Positions 1-5,688 of a stretch of 6,019 bases of DNA are shown piece after piece. Position 1 is the first letter of the stretch; each line of letters begins with the position of its first letter. The notes below the pieces were generated by a model. The model ran no database searches, had not been told where the DNA came from, and was given only the letters and a program-made list of their open reading frames with translations. The position numbers and the translations under genes were made by a program. The stretch comes from Legionella sp. (lineage in GTDB: Bacteria > Pseudomonadota > Gammaproteobacteria > Legionellales > Legionellaceae): positions 5,701-11,719 of the forward strand of contig DNVL01000118.1 in assembly GCA_003507515.1 (NCBI GenBank). The letters are read 5' to 3'.

Positions 1-26
1 GTCACACCACGTTTAACTCTTGGCAT
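1..26 (-). CDS. rplT: Ribosomal protein L20, N-terminal codons only (cut by window edge)
   Basis: The minus strand from position 26 reads ATG followed by codons for PRVKRGVT, the canonical N-terminus of bacterial L20. L20 is a 23S rRNA-binding protein needed for early assembly of the 50S subunit. Only eight full codons are inside the window. A strong Shine-Dalgarno, GGAGGA at 34-39, lies 7 nt upstream. Another ATG at 31-33 is out of frame and closer to the SD, so it is not the start. The gene follows rpmI by 15 nt. In E. coli L20 represses translation of rpmI and rplT. The identification rests on the N-terminal motif plus the conserved rpmI-rplT order. Confidence 0.93.
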
Positions 27-41
27 TATTCATTCCTCCCA

Positions 42-242
42 TTAACTACCGTGCAACATGCGGGACGCAAGACGCGCATCACATGGCTTCAATGTACCCG
101 ACGAAACACGCAAATGACGCTTTTGCTTCGTCGACTTTTTGGTGAGGATATGATTTCGATAAGCGCCACGACGTTTGATCGCGCCACTTGCCGTCTTACG
201 GAAACGTTTGCACGCTCCACGATGTGATTTTAACTTTGGCAT
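42..242 (-). CDS. rpmI: 50S ribosomal protein L35
   Basis: This 66-residue, very basic protein is the small 50S subunit protein L35. It opens with [14 protein letters not shown] and continues [10 protein letters not shown], the conserved L35 signature, and its length matches the family (about 65 residues). Lys and Arg are spread through the whole chain, as expected for an rRNA-binding protein. It sits 28 nt downstream of infC and 15 nt upstream of rplT, in the order infC-rpmI-rplT found across bacteria. A GGAG element about 9 nt before the ATG can serve as ribosome binding site. In E. coli this gene is the target of L20 repression through a long-range mRNA structure reaching into infC. I did not attempt to prove that fold here. 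Confidence 0.97.
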   Translation of the reverse strand: MPKLKSHRGACKRFRKTASGAIKRRGAYRNHILTKKSTKQKRHLRVSSGTLKPCDARLASRMLHGS

Positions 243-270
243 AACACAGAACTCCGCATTTAAAAAATCA

Positions 271-804
271 TTATTTTTTCTTGGGCGATAATACCATCAA
301 TAACTGCCGGCCTTCACGTTTTGGATGCTGCTCAACCACCGCAAATTCTGCCGTGTCTTTCTGAACGCGCTCCAAAATTTTCATGCCCAGGTCTTGATGT
401 GCCACTTCACGGCCACGAAAACGCAGCGTGATTTTGACCTTATCACCATGATCAAGGAAACGTACCAGGTTGCGTAGCTTGACCTGATAATCCCCATCTT
501 CCGTCGTAGGACGAAATTTCAGCTCTTTGACGTGCACTTGCTTCTGCTTTTTCTTCGCCTCAGCTTGTTTCTTGCTCACTTCAAAGAGAAATTTACCATA
601 ATCCATGATGCGGCATACGGGTGGTTTTGCCGTGGGTGAAATCTCAACCAAATCAAAGCCGCCCTCTTGCGCAGCGCGCAGCGCTTCACGCGTTGACACT
701 ATTCCTGCCTGATTGCCATCTACATCAATTAAGCGTACCTCAGGTACATTGATCTGTTCATTGATTCGCGCGCGATCACTCTCACGCTTATTTGATGCAC
801 TAAT
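271..804 (-). CDS. infC: Translation initiation factor IF-3, AUU start codon
   Basis: IF-3 binds the 30S subunit, keeps 50S away and checks start codon and initiator tRNA pairing. No ATG opens this frame. Extending back from the GTG at 697-699 adds 35 residues that match the family N-terminus ([15 protein letters not shown]), and the frame reaches an ATT at 802-804. A strong SD, GGAGGA (811-816), lies 6 nt before that ATT. The protein is then 177 residues, the normal IF-3 length. The N-domain spans roughly residues 10-80 (with [19 protein letters not shown]), a Lys-rich linker covers about 75-95, and the C-domain runs to the end ([13 protein letters not shown] core, PKREGRQ). ATT is the start used by E. 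coli infC, where IF-3 represses its own translation because it discriminates against AUU. The same control is likely here. The gene lies 36 nt after thrS. Confidence 0.96.
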   Translation of the reverse strand: MSASNKRESDRARINEQINVPEVRLIDVDGNQAGIVSTREALRAAQEGGFDLVEISPTAKPPVCRIMDYGKFLFEVSKKQAEAKKKQKQVHVKELKFRPTTEDGDYQVKLRNLVRFLDHGDKVKITLRFRGREVAHQDLGMKILERVQKDTAEFAVVEQHPKREGRQLLMVLSPKKK

Positions 805-810
805 GGTTAA

Positions 811-816
811 TCCTCC
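811..816 (-). promoter_or_regulatory. Shine-Dalgarno that fixes the AUU start of infC
   Basis: The minus strand reads GGAGGA here, a near-perfect anti-SD match, followed by TTAACC and then ATT at 802-804. The next upstream in-frame stop is at 826-828, and there is no ATG or other start with a comparable SD between it and the ATT. This fixes the start and supports IF-3 autoregulation through the non-canonical codon. Confidence 0.85.
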
Positions 817-840
817 AGCTAAGTATTAAATCAGGTTTTT

Positions 841-2760
841 TCAAGCGCTACATTGCGTCTTGTTTTCAATTTCAAGTTGCAGTCTATCGCAAATTGTATC
901 AATTGTCATCACGCCTAAATCGGTACCATCCCGTGTGCGGACGCTCACTTGCGCATTTTCAACTTCTTTATCCCCAATGATGAGCAAATACGGGATATTT
1001 TGCAGCGTGTGCTCTCGAATTTTAAAGCCTATCTTCTCATTTCTCAAGTCAAAAATAGACCGAAACCCTTTATTTTTTAAAATTTGATTCACTTTCTCAG
1101 CATAATCATTTTGTTTTTCGCTGATGGTTAATACGCAGACCTGGGATGGCGCTAACCACAAAGGAAATTTTCCTGCGTAATGCTCGATTAAAATGCCGAT
1201 AAACCGCTCAAACGAGCCCAATATTGCACGATGCAGCATGACGGGCGTTTGTTTGCTGCCATCCTCTGCAACAAATTGAGCCTCCAGTCTCTCAGGCATT
1301 GAAAAGTCGACCTGAATGGTACCGCATTGCCAAATGCGCCCTAAGCAATCGGCCAGTGAACACTCAATTTTAGGACCATAAAAGGCTCCTTCACCGGGTG
1401 CATCAATCCATTCAATATGGCGGTCACTCATGGCTTGTTGCAATGCCATTTCGGCCTTATCCCAGCTCTCATCGCTTCCAACGCGCATGGACGGGCGTCG
1501 AGCCAGACGATACGTGATGGTTTTAAAGCCAAAGTCGGCATAGACCAACGCAACAAATTCAAGCATCATGGCCACTTCTGACTGAATTTGATTATCAGTA
1601 CAAAAAATATGGGCATCATCCTGTACGAAATTGCGTACGCGCATCAGGCCATGCAGTGCGCCAGAGGGCTCACAACGATGACAATTGCCAAACTCAGACA
1701 AGCGCAAAGGCAAATCACGGTAACTTTTGATGCCTTGATTGTATATTTGAACATGGCATGGGCAATTCATAGGCTTAATGGCATACATACGATTTTCTGT
1801 TTCGGTAAAAAACATGCCGTCACGAAAATTATCCCAATGCCCTGACTTTTCCCACAGCACTTTGTCAACCAGTTGTGGTGTTTTTACTTCTTGGTAACCA
1901 TAATCCACCAAGCGGTCGCGCATGTATTGCTCAAGGACTTGATAAATAGCCCAGCCCTTGGGATGCCAAAACACCATGCCGGGTGCTATATCCTGAAAAT
2001 GAAATAGGTTCAGTGCACGTCCCAGTTTACGATGATCGCGTTTCTCCGCCTCTTCAATCCGGCGCAAATAATCAGTCAGTGACTTTTTATCAGGCCAAGC
2101 AGTGCCATAAATACGTTGCAACATTTCATTGTTTTGATCACCACGCCAATAGGCACCGGCCAATTTGGTTAATTTAAAGGCCTTAAGGCGACCTGTAGAG
2201 GGAACATGTGGACCACGGCAAAGATCCTCAAACTCACCTTGACGGTACAAGGACAACGTCTGATCGCAGGGAATGTCGGCAATGATTTTTGCTTTATATG
2301 TCTCGCCTAAGCTTGTAAAGTAGGCAATGGCTTCATCACGCGGCAGTTCACGGCGTGAAATGACCTGATCCGCACGCGCCAGTTCATACATGGTCTCTTC
2401 GATTCGCTGAAGATCATCGGGCGTAAACGAGCGTTCAAAGGCGAAATCGTAGTAAAAGCCGTCCTCAATGACCGGACCTATTGTCACTTGTGCCGCAGGG
2501 AATAATAATTTAACGGCTTGTGCTAACAAATGCGCCGTGGAATGACGAATAATCTCCAAACTTTCAAGATTTTTTTCAGTGATGATGATAAGTTCACAAT
2601 CGTGCGTCAGCAGATAACTCAGATCGACGAGTCGTCCATCCACGCGGCCTGCCACGGCGGCTTTTGCCAACCCAGCGCCAATGCTTGCCGCCACGTCATG
2701 GATCGTCAAAGGGTTCTCAAACTGTTTCACTGTTCCATCAGGCAATTTAATGTTTAGCAT
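841..2760 (-). CDS. thrS: Threonyl-tRNA synthetase
   Basis: This class II synthetase (639 residues, against 642 in E. coli) charges tRNA-Thr in the cytoplasm. Domains in order are a TGS domain (about 1-62), an N2 editing domain (about 63-225) and the class II catalytic core (about 245-535). An anticodon-binding domain (about 536-639) ends the protein. The editing residues are visible: His73 and His77 in HSTAH, and Cys181 and His185 in CRGPH, which clear mis-charged Ser-tRNA. The zinc ligands of the active site are Cys333 (in MNCPCH), His384 (DDAHIF) and His510 (MLHRAILGS, motif 3). Motif 2 is intact around Arg362 ([16 protein letters not shown]), with Cys where Asn is usual in HRNEPSG. The ATG at 2758-2760 has an AAAGGA SD (2768-2773) 7 nt upstream. 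thrS heads the operon with infC, rpmI and rplT. In E. coli it represses its own translation by binding a tRNA-like leader. No such fold is evident in the short leader here. Confidence 0.98.
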   Translation of the reverse strand: MLNIKLPDGTVKQFENPLTIHDVAASIGAGLAKAAVAGRVDGRLVDLSYLLTHDCELIIITEKNLESLEIIRHSTAHLLAQAVKLLFPAAQVTIGPVIEDGFYYDFAFERSFTPDDLQRIEETMYELARADQVISRRELPRDEAIAYFTSLGETYKAKIIADIPCDQTLSLYRQGEFEDLCRGPHVPSTGRLKAFKLTKLAGAYWRGDQNNEMLQRIYGTAWPDKKSLTDYLRRIEEAEKRDHRKLGRALNLFHFQDIAPGMVFWHPKGWAIYQVLEQYMRDRLVDYGYQEVKTPQLVDKVLWEKSGHWDNFRDGMFFTETENRMYAIKPMNCPCHVQIYNQGIKSYRDLPLRLSEFGNCHRCEPSGALHGLMRVRNFVQDDAHIFCTDNQIQSEVAMMLEFVALVYADFGFKTITYRLARRPSMRVGSDESWDKAEMALQQAMSDRHIEWIDAPGEGAFYGPKIECSLADCLGRIWQCGTIQVDFSMPERLEAQFVAEDGSKQTPVMLHRAILGSFERFIGILIEHYAGKFPLWLAPSQVCVLTISEKQNDYAEKVNQILKNKGFRSIFDLRNEKIGFKIREHTLQNIPYLLIIGDKEVENAQVSVRTRDGTDLGVMTIDTICDRLQLEIENKTQCSA

Positions 2761-2786
2761 GTTGTTGTCCTTTCACCCGCCAGGCG

Positions 2787-2812
2787 AAAAAAAAACCCTG
2801 CGATGCAGGGCT
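2787..2812 (-). terminator. Rho-independent terminator behind tRNA-Val, ahead of thrS
   Basis: On the minus strand the arms AGCCCTGC and GCAGGGTT pair around a 3-nt ATC loop, giving six Watson-Crick GC-rich pairs extended by one G-T and one A-T pair. A run of nine T residues (2787-2795) follows, starting within the last pairs. This is a textbook intrinsic terminator for minus-strand transcripts. It lies 34 nt past the tRNA-Val 3' end and only 26 nt before the thrS ATG, so it either ends the tRNA transcript or acts as an attenuator in a tRNA-thrS read-through message. Confidence 0.85.
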
Positions 2813-2840
2813 AATAATGCAAGGTTAATCACGGTATCAA
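2811..2840 (-). promoter_or_regulatory. Possible thrS promoter overlapping the tRNA terminator
   Basis: On the minus strand TTGATA (2835-2840, five of six matches to the -35 consensus) is followed 18 nt later by TATTAG (2811-2816, four of six matches to the -10 box). Transcription would start near 2804, inside the loop of the terminator hairpin. The resulting thrS message would have a leader of about 44 nt and could not form the terminator. This would explain how thrS is expressed despite the terminator lying just ahead of it. The -10 match is only fair, so this is a candidate. Confidence 0.35.
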
Positions 2841-2845
2841 TTAAT

Positions 2846-2920
2846 TGGTAGGCACGAGTGGGATCGAACCACCGACCACCACCATGTCAAGGTGGTGCTC
2901 TACCACTGAGCTACGTGCCT
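2846..2920 (-). tRNA. tRNA-Val, anticodon GAC
   Basis: The minus strand folds into a complete cloverleaf of 75 nt including an encoded CCA end. The acceptor stem is AGGCACG paired with CGTGCCT and discriminator A. The D arm is GCTC/GAGC with a short loop. The anticodon arm CCACC-TTGACAT-GGTGG gives anticodon GAC, and the T arm has GGTTCGATCCC. GAC reads the valine codons GUC and GUU. The anticodon arm is identical to that of E. coli tRNA-Val(GAC). Its promoter lies just upstream and a strong terminator follows. Confidence 0.97.
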
Positions 2921-2950
2921 ATTATTCGGTCTGAATAAATAATGAAGACT

Positions 2951-2980
2951 AGTATATCTTAACCGAGCCGGTAAATGCAA
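2951..2980 (-). promoter_or_regulatory. Sigma70-type promoter of tRNA-Val
   Basis: On the minus strand TTGCAT (2975-2980) and TATACT (2951-2956) are separated by 18 nt. Start of transcription is expected near 2944, giving a 5' leader of about 24 nt before the mature tRNA. Both boxes match the consensus well and the position suits the tRNA gene. Confidence 0.7.
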
Positions 2981-2982
2981 CA

Positions 2983-3018
2983 TAGAAAGGCCGGAATTAT
3001 ATGAGATTCATTCCGACC
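2983..3018 (-). terminator. Weak intrinsic terminator of the candidate small RNA
   Basis: On the minus strand GGTCGGAAT (3010-3018) pairs with ATTCCGGCC (2989-2997), with one G-U pair and a 12-nt loop, and is followed by TTTCTATG. The stem is good but the U tract is short, so termination may be partial. It ends just before the -35 box of the tRNA-Val promoter. Confidence 0.4.
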
Positions 3019-3073
3019 AAGGGCTTTTGCGAGGTTGGCTGCTATGCTGTTAGCCACTGTTTCCTGCGATAGG

Positions 3074-3106
3074 GCCTGGCAACCCACCTCCATGGGTTTG
3101 CCAGGC
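3074..3106. repeat. Long imperfect inverted repeat (stem-loop)
   Basis: GCCTGGCAA (3074-3082) pairs with TTGCCAGGC (3098-3106). After a single-base bulge (T3097) CCCA pairs with TGGG, leaving a 6-nt loop at 3087-3092. This is the strongest hairpin in the intergenic region and has no T tract on either strand, so it is not a terminator. Read on the minus strand the loop is TGGAGG, which exposes a GGA. Read on the plus strand it is CCTCCA, which could pair with a Shine-Dalgarno. Confidence 0.85.
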
Positions 3107-3128
3107 GTTCCATTATTTGGACTTGTTT

Positions 3129-3220
3129 GAAACCGTTTCCATATGTTTCGAACGCCATTCTACCCTGTTCGCAATAGGTGTCAATATATTATTTCAAAAA
3201 GAAACCAAATGTTTCGTTTC
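3129..3220. promoter_or_regulatory. Cluster of GAAAC/GTTTC inverted repeats, putative operator
   Basis: The pentamer GAAAC or its complement GTTTC occurs six times in 92 bp: 3129-3133, 3135-3139, 3145-3149, 3201-3205, 3211-3215 and 3216-3220. Two arrangements are perfect palindromes: GAAAC-1-GTTTC (3129-3139) and GAAAC-5-GTTTC (3201-3215). They lie on both sides of the minus-strand small RNA promoter and upstream of the plus-strand promoter of the XRE gene. Dyad sites in this position are typical of autoregulated HTH genes, so binding by the neighbouring XRE protein is a reasonable inference. Confidence 0.45.
3157..3184 (-). promoter_or_regulatory. Minus-strand promoter driving the candidate small RNA
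   Basis: On the minus strand a perfect -35 box TTGACA (3179-3184) is followed after 16 nt by TAGAAT (3157-3162), five of six matches to the -10 consensus. Transcription would begin near 3149-3150 and run away from the XRE gene into the structured intergenic region. No open reading frame follows, which supports an untranslated product. Confidence 0.55.
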
Positions 3221-3230
3221 TGGCGTAAAT

Positions 3231-3259
3231 TTGCGGAATAATGATCGAATGGTTATAAT
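3231..3259 (+). promoter_or_regulatory. Promoter of the XRE-family regulator
   Basis: TTGCGG (3231-3236) and a perfect TATAAT (3254-3259) are spaced by 17 nt. Transcription should start near 3266, about 30 nt before the ATG at 3297. This makes all upstream in-frame starts unlikely, including the ATG at 3249 that precedes the -10 box. Confidence 0.65.
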
Positions 3260-3296
3260 TACTATTATATACATAGTACAGCTTGAGTATAACGCC

Positions 3297-3776
3297 ATGG
3301 AAAAAATCGATTTGGTCCAGCAATTTTCCCATCGCCTGCGTGATGCCATGATTGCAAAAGGCTACCACTCATCGCGGTCAACGTCGGGCGTTGATATTCA
3401 CAAGCTCGTTGAAATGACAGGCTATTCCCCTCAAATTTGTCGTAAATATTTACGAGGCCATGTGATTCCGGAGCCTTCGAAACTAACCGAACTGGCATCG
3501 AAACTAGATGTTTCGCCCGGCTGGCTTTTGTTTGGTGATAGCCACAGCAATCAGGGTGTTGTTGAAAACAAAATCACGATCAGCAATGATTTATTGCACT
3601 ATATTTTCGCCCACGCGAACCAATTATATACGTCAACACATCCATCAGACCATGAAACCCCTGATTTCTTGCTTAAATTAACGCGTGAAATCAGTCAAAT
3701 TGAAACCAGCGATGAGCAATCAAAAAAAATAATTGATTTAGCCCTTTCATCCGCCAACCATTTTAAACGGGAGTAA
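3297..3776 (+). CDS. XRE-family helix-turn-helix regulator
   Basis: A 159-residue DNA-binding protein with a Cro/CI-type HTH domain in its first half. Helix 1 is about residues 10-23 (FSHRLRDAMIAKGY), helix 2 about 32-43 (VDIHKLVEMTGY) and the recognition helix about 44-56 (SPQICRKYLRGHV). Supporting helices are LTELASKLDV and the typical closing motif SPGWLLFGD (73-81). The C-terminal half (about 95-159) is probably helical, has no motif I recognise and could serve in dimerisation or ligand sensing. The ATG at 3297 is chosen because the domain starts there and a sigma70-type promoter lies just upstream. The SD is weak (GAG at 3285-3287). The frame stays open to 3117, but that extension runs through the promoter. 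The gene is divergent from the candidate small RNA and convergent with the next gene. It probably represses its own promoter through the GAAAC/GTTTC sites, which is inference. Confidence 0.85.
   Translation: MEKIDLVQQFSHRLRDAMIAKGYHSSRSTSGVDIHKLVEMTGYSPQICRKYLRGHVIPEPSKLTELASKLDVSPGWLLFGDSHSNQGVVENKITISNDLLHYIFAHANQLYTSTHPSDHETPDFLLKLTREISQIETSDEQSKKIIDLALSSANHFKRE
3500..3514. promoter_or_regulatory. GAAAC-N5-GTTTC palindrome inside the XRE gene
   Basis: CGAAAC and GTTTCG flank TAGAT here, a 17-bp dyad (3499-3515) with the same arms and the same 5-bp spacing as the intergenic site at 3201-3215. A further single arm, CGAAACTA, lies 21 bp upstream (from 3478). The site sits in codons for residues 68-73 of the regulator. 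It may be an internal operator of the regulator, or it may be coincidence in coding sequence. Confidence 0.25.
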
Positions 3777-3804
3777 TGTTATTTAACGGGTAGCACACCT
3801 GTTG

Positions 3805-4902
3805 TTAACGTAGCCCAGATGACCGAGAAGATGCTGACAACACGGTAGCTTCTACCTCTTGTTCAATAGCAAACGACATGTCTGTTAATAGCTGTTGGAC
3901 AAGAGAGGAGTTTAAGAAGGCGATGAACGCATCACTGATGCGAATCGATTCTGGAATGCATTGTAAATAAAAATCAAGCATGGTCTCTTGTTCTACTAAT
4001 GGGTAACCGAAATGATCCGCTACGATCATGGCTTCAAAAAAAGAATGATGGCCATTGGCGACCATGTTGCATGCCTGTGCAAAAATCAACATCCGTCGCT
4101 CTTCTTGTGTAAATTTAGCCAGCTGAAAAATACGCGATATCAATCCTTCTGTTGAGCCCGATGTGCCTGATATAACGGGCAAGTGGCGCTTGCGCAGCCA
4201 AAGGGCGACGTGGCTATCTTCCTTGGGCGCATAGTTAAAGCTCGCAGGACAGATCGGGGACTCAAAATAGTGCGCGAGGTCCTTGGGAAGATGAGAGCGA
4301 GAGACAATCCCTATTGCATTCACCCACACGTCCTCGCAGTCATCTGCTTGCATTTCGATGACGCCTCGATTTTCGTTGCTAAATAACAAGGAGGGGCGTG
4401 ATGGATTATATGGGCTCCGGCTGCTCACATGATTGTCATCTGAAAAAAATCTAGTCTGCGCCAAAGATGGAGCCTCTTCTTCATCTATTGAAGAGGTGCG
4501 AGAGGACATCATTTGACTCATTGTCACAGGAGAGCTGCTCGGAGGAACCAAGAAATCATCGATGATTAATTTCACAAAATAATCGGCTGATTGCAACGTA
4601 AATGAGCTATTTAATGTGACGAAGGAGGTTTGCTCTGGAAACTGCCCGCTTAATCTCGAAAAGACGCTAAAGAGGTGCCGATCCAAATTATAGTGTGTAG
4701 GTTTCTTTTGTAGGAAGGCTTGTAATGTTGTATTTTCGGATGAGTTTTTGTGTAAATAATCATCGATCGCCTGAAATACTTTGCAATACGTTGTTTGGTA
4801 GAATTCGGGGTGTTCTAGCGTAAATTTAGATAAGTAGGTCTCAAATAAAGTAACCGCAATCAAATTATTTTTTTCATCATAATTTTTTTTATCAAGGGGC
4901 AT
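3805..4902 (-). CDS. Uncharacterised Ser-rich protein, possible secreted effector
   Basis: I do not recognise a named family for this 365-residue protein. It has no signal peptide or membrane segment. Residues 1-118 look like a mainly helical N-terminal domain. Residues about 121-180 are low-complexity, rich in Ser, Pro, Asp and Glu (VPPSSSPVTMSQMMSSRTSS), and probably a disordered linker. Residues about 190-340 form a second helical domain with LPVISGTSGSTEGL (241-254) and ACNMVANGHHSFFEAM (277-292), whose Gly/Ser-rich turn and His-His-Ser...Glu look functionally constrained. The tail (344-365) has acidic residues (EQEVEAT) followed by small residues and a terminal Leu-Arg. This resembles Dot/Icm-type C-terminal secretion signals, but the resemblance is suggestive only. 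The ATG at 4900-4902 has only a weak SD (GAGA). Transcription is monocistronic, from an extended -10 promoter. A structural or stress protein is an alternative. Confidence 0.75.
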   Translation of the reverse strand: MPLDKKNYDEKNNLIAVTLFETYLSKFTLEHPEFYQTTYCKVFQAIDDYLHKNSSENTTLQAFLQKKPTHYNLDRHLFSVFSRLSGQFPEQTSFVTLNSSFTLQSADYFVKLIIDDFLVPPSSSPVTMSQMMSSRTSSIDEEEAPSLAQTRFFSDDNHVSSRSPYNPSRPSLLFSNENRGVIEMQADDCEDVWVNAIGIVSRSHLPKDLAHYFESPICPASFNYAPKEDSHVALWLRKRHLPVISGTSGSTEGLISRIFQLAKFTQEERRMLIFAQACNMVANGHHSFFEAMIVADHFGYPLVEQETMLDFYLQCIPESIRISDAFIAFLNSSLVQQLLTDMSFAIEQEVEATVLSASSRSSGLR

Positions 4903-4933
4903 GTTCGTCTCAGAAATGTGCTGTCATTAGCAT

Positions 4934-4942
4934 AGTATAACA
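4934..4942 (-). promoter_or_regulatory. Extended -10 promoter of the 365-residue gene
   Basis: The minus strand reads TGTTATACT, a TGn-extended -10 box with hexamer TATACT (4934-4939). No good -35 box is seen 16-18 nt upstream, which fits an extended -10 promoter or one needing an activator. Start near 4927 gives a leader of about 25 nt. Confidence 0.45.
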
Positions 4943-5129
4943 CAACGAACAACATAAGCACAGCTACTGTTCTTGTTGATTCGTAATTTAGCATCTAAAA
5001 CAGGAGACACAACGCCTACTCTACTCGAGTTTTTTGGACAATATTTGATTATATGGCGCTATCTTTTTCAAAGATACGGTGCCAAAATTAAAAGGGATCG
5101 ACCCATCACTTCAAAATAAGGAGATTGAT

Positions 5130-5687
5130 ATGGAACAATCAAAGCGGGTGTTTAGCCCCCTATCTGCTGATTTACAGCGTAACTGGGGTTGGCTATTGGG
5201 ATTAGGCATATTACTCATTGTCTTGGGCTTTATTGGTCTTGGCATGACGGTCGGGTTAACGTTGGTGAGCATGTTCTTTTTAGGGTTTTTGTTTATCATC
5301 GCAGGGCTCGCCCAAATTGCCGATGTGTTTAAAAGCCACCATTGGAAAGGCATCGTAGGCCATGCGCTCATCGCCGTGCTGTATATCTTAGGCGGAGGCC
5401 TGGTGATTTATGATCCAGTCCTCGCATCGGCTATTGTGACGGCATTACTGGCCTGGATGTTCATTATTATTGGTATTACGCGGATTATCATGGCGGTCGT
5501 ACTGCGCCATGCATCTGGATGGGGCTGGCTATTGTTTGGGGGACTAACGGCCATTGTTTTAGGGATATTGATTCTCATGCAATGGCCCTATAGCGCATTG
5601 TGGATCATTGGTATGTTTATTGCGATTGAACTGATCGTCAATGGATGGACCTACATCTTTATGGCAATGGGCATGCGTCGCGCTTAA
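5130..5687 (+). CDS. HdeD-like (DUF308) six-helix inner membrane protein
   Basis: This 185-residue, very hydrophobic protein has the pattern of the HdeD family: six membrane helices in three hairpin pairs, with short loops. Approximate spans are 20-40, 43-66, 75-93, 98-124, 130-150 and 154-178. Recurrent features are a Trp-Gly-Trp before helices 1 and 5 (NWGWLLGLGILLIVLG and SGWGWLLFGGLTAIVLG), showing the internal repeat of the family. The conserved segment between helices 3 and 4 (GGGLVIYDPVLAS) is also present. HdeD in E. coli is linked to acid resistance at high cell density, but its molecular role is unsettled and should not be assumed here. The ATG at 5130 is preceded by TAAGGAG (5117-5123) with 6-nt spacing. 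The frame stays open to a GTG at 5079, which has no SD. No convincing promoter was found in the 5030-5110 region. The gene is divergent from the 365-residue gene and ends in a strong hairpin. Confidence 0.88.
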   Translation: MEQSKRVFSPLSADLQRNWGWLLGLGILLIVLGFIGLGMTVGLTLVSMFFLGFLFIIAGLAQIADVFKSHHWKGIVGHALIAVLYILGGGLVIYDPVLASAIVTALLAWMFIIIGITRIIMAVVLRHASGWGWLLFGGLTAIVLGILILMQWPYSALWIIGMFIAIELIVNGWTYIFMAMGMRRA

Positions 5688-5688
5688 G

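Larger units (their letters stand above)
2983..3149 (-). ncRNA. Candidate small RNA with A(N)GGA motifs (possible CsrA/RsmA-binding type)
   Basis: No credible protein is encoded here, but the minus strand has its own promoter and strong secondary structure. Counted from a start near 3149 there are four elements. The first is a short GAAAC/GTTTC hairpin whose 11-nt loop holds ATGGA (3138-3142). The second is a long hairpin at 3074-3106 with 9 + 4 bp and a hexaloop TGGAGG. The third is a TGGCT/AGCCA hairpin. The fourth is a 9-bp terminal hairpin at 2989-3018 followed by TTTCT. ATGGA occurs at 3138-3142, 3109-3113 and 3089-3093, and AGGA at 3062-3065, in loops or single-stranded linkers. That is the architecture of RsmY/RsmZ/CsrB-type RNAs, which titrate the regulator CsrA. 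I see no perfect GacA/LetA box upstream. It could instead be another structured sRNA or a mobile palindrome. The class is inference; the folds and motifs are seen. Confidence 0.4.

Noticed and set aside
697..699. GTG as start of infC
   Set aside because: Conserved IF-3 residues continue upstream to the ATT at 802-804, which has a strong SD.
860..2757. Open plus-strand frames opposite thrS
   Set aside because: They are antisense shadows of a certain gene, without SD sites or recognisable domains.
2846..2920. tRNA-Val as attachment site of an integrated island
   Set aside because: The 3' end of the tRNA faces thrS, not the accessory-looking genes. There is no integrase, and no repeat of the tRNA 3' end is seen elsewhere in the window.
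3117..3296. 60-residue upstream extension of the XRE reading frame, from a TTG
   Set aside because: It runs through the TTGCGG/TATAAT promoter and the GAAAC/GTTTC sites, starts with TTG without an SD, and the HTH domain is complete from 3297.
3185..3296. GacA/LetA-type activator box upstream of the candidate small RNA
   Set aside because: AGAAAC and GTTTCT occur at 3200-3205 and 3216-3221 but are spaced by 10 bp. This fits neither TGTAAG-N6-CTTACA nor the adjacent half-sites of the Legionella LetA motif.
3783..3802. Hairpin AACGGG/CCTGTT between the convergent XRE and 365-residue genes
   Set aside because: The stem is only 6 bp with a G-T pair, and no T tract follows on either strand. Too weak to call a terminator.
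5023..5035. ACTCGAGT palindrome followed by six T residues as a terminator
   Set aside because: The palindrome has no loop and could form only a 2-bp stem with a 4-nt loop, so it does not make a hairpin.
5079..5129. GTG start giving a 17-residue longer HdeD-like protein
   Set aside because: There is no SD before 5079, whereas the ATG at 5130 has TAAGGAG at ideal spacing and gives the usual family length.
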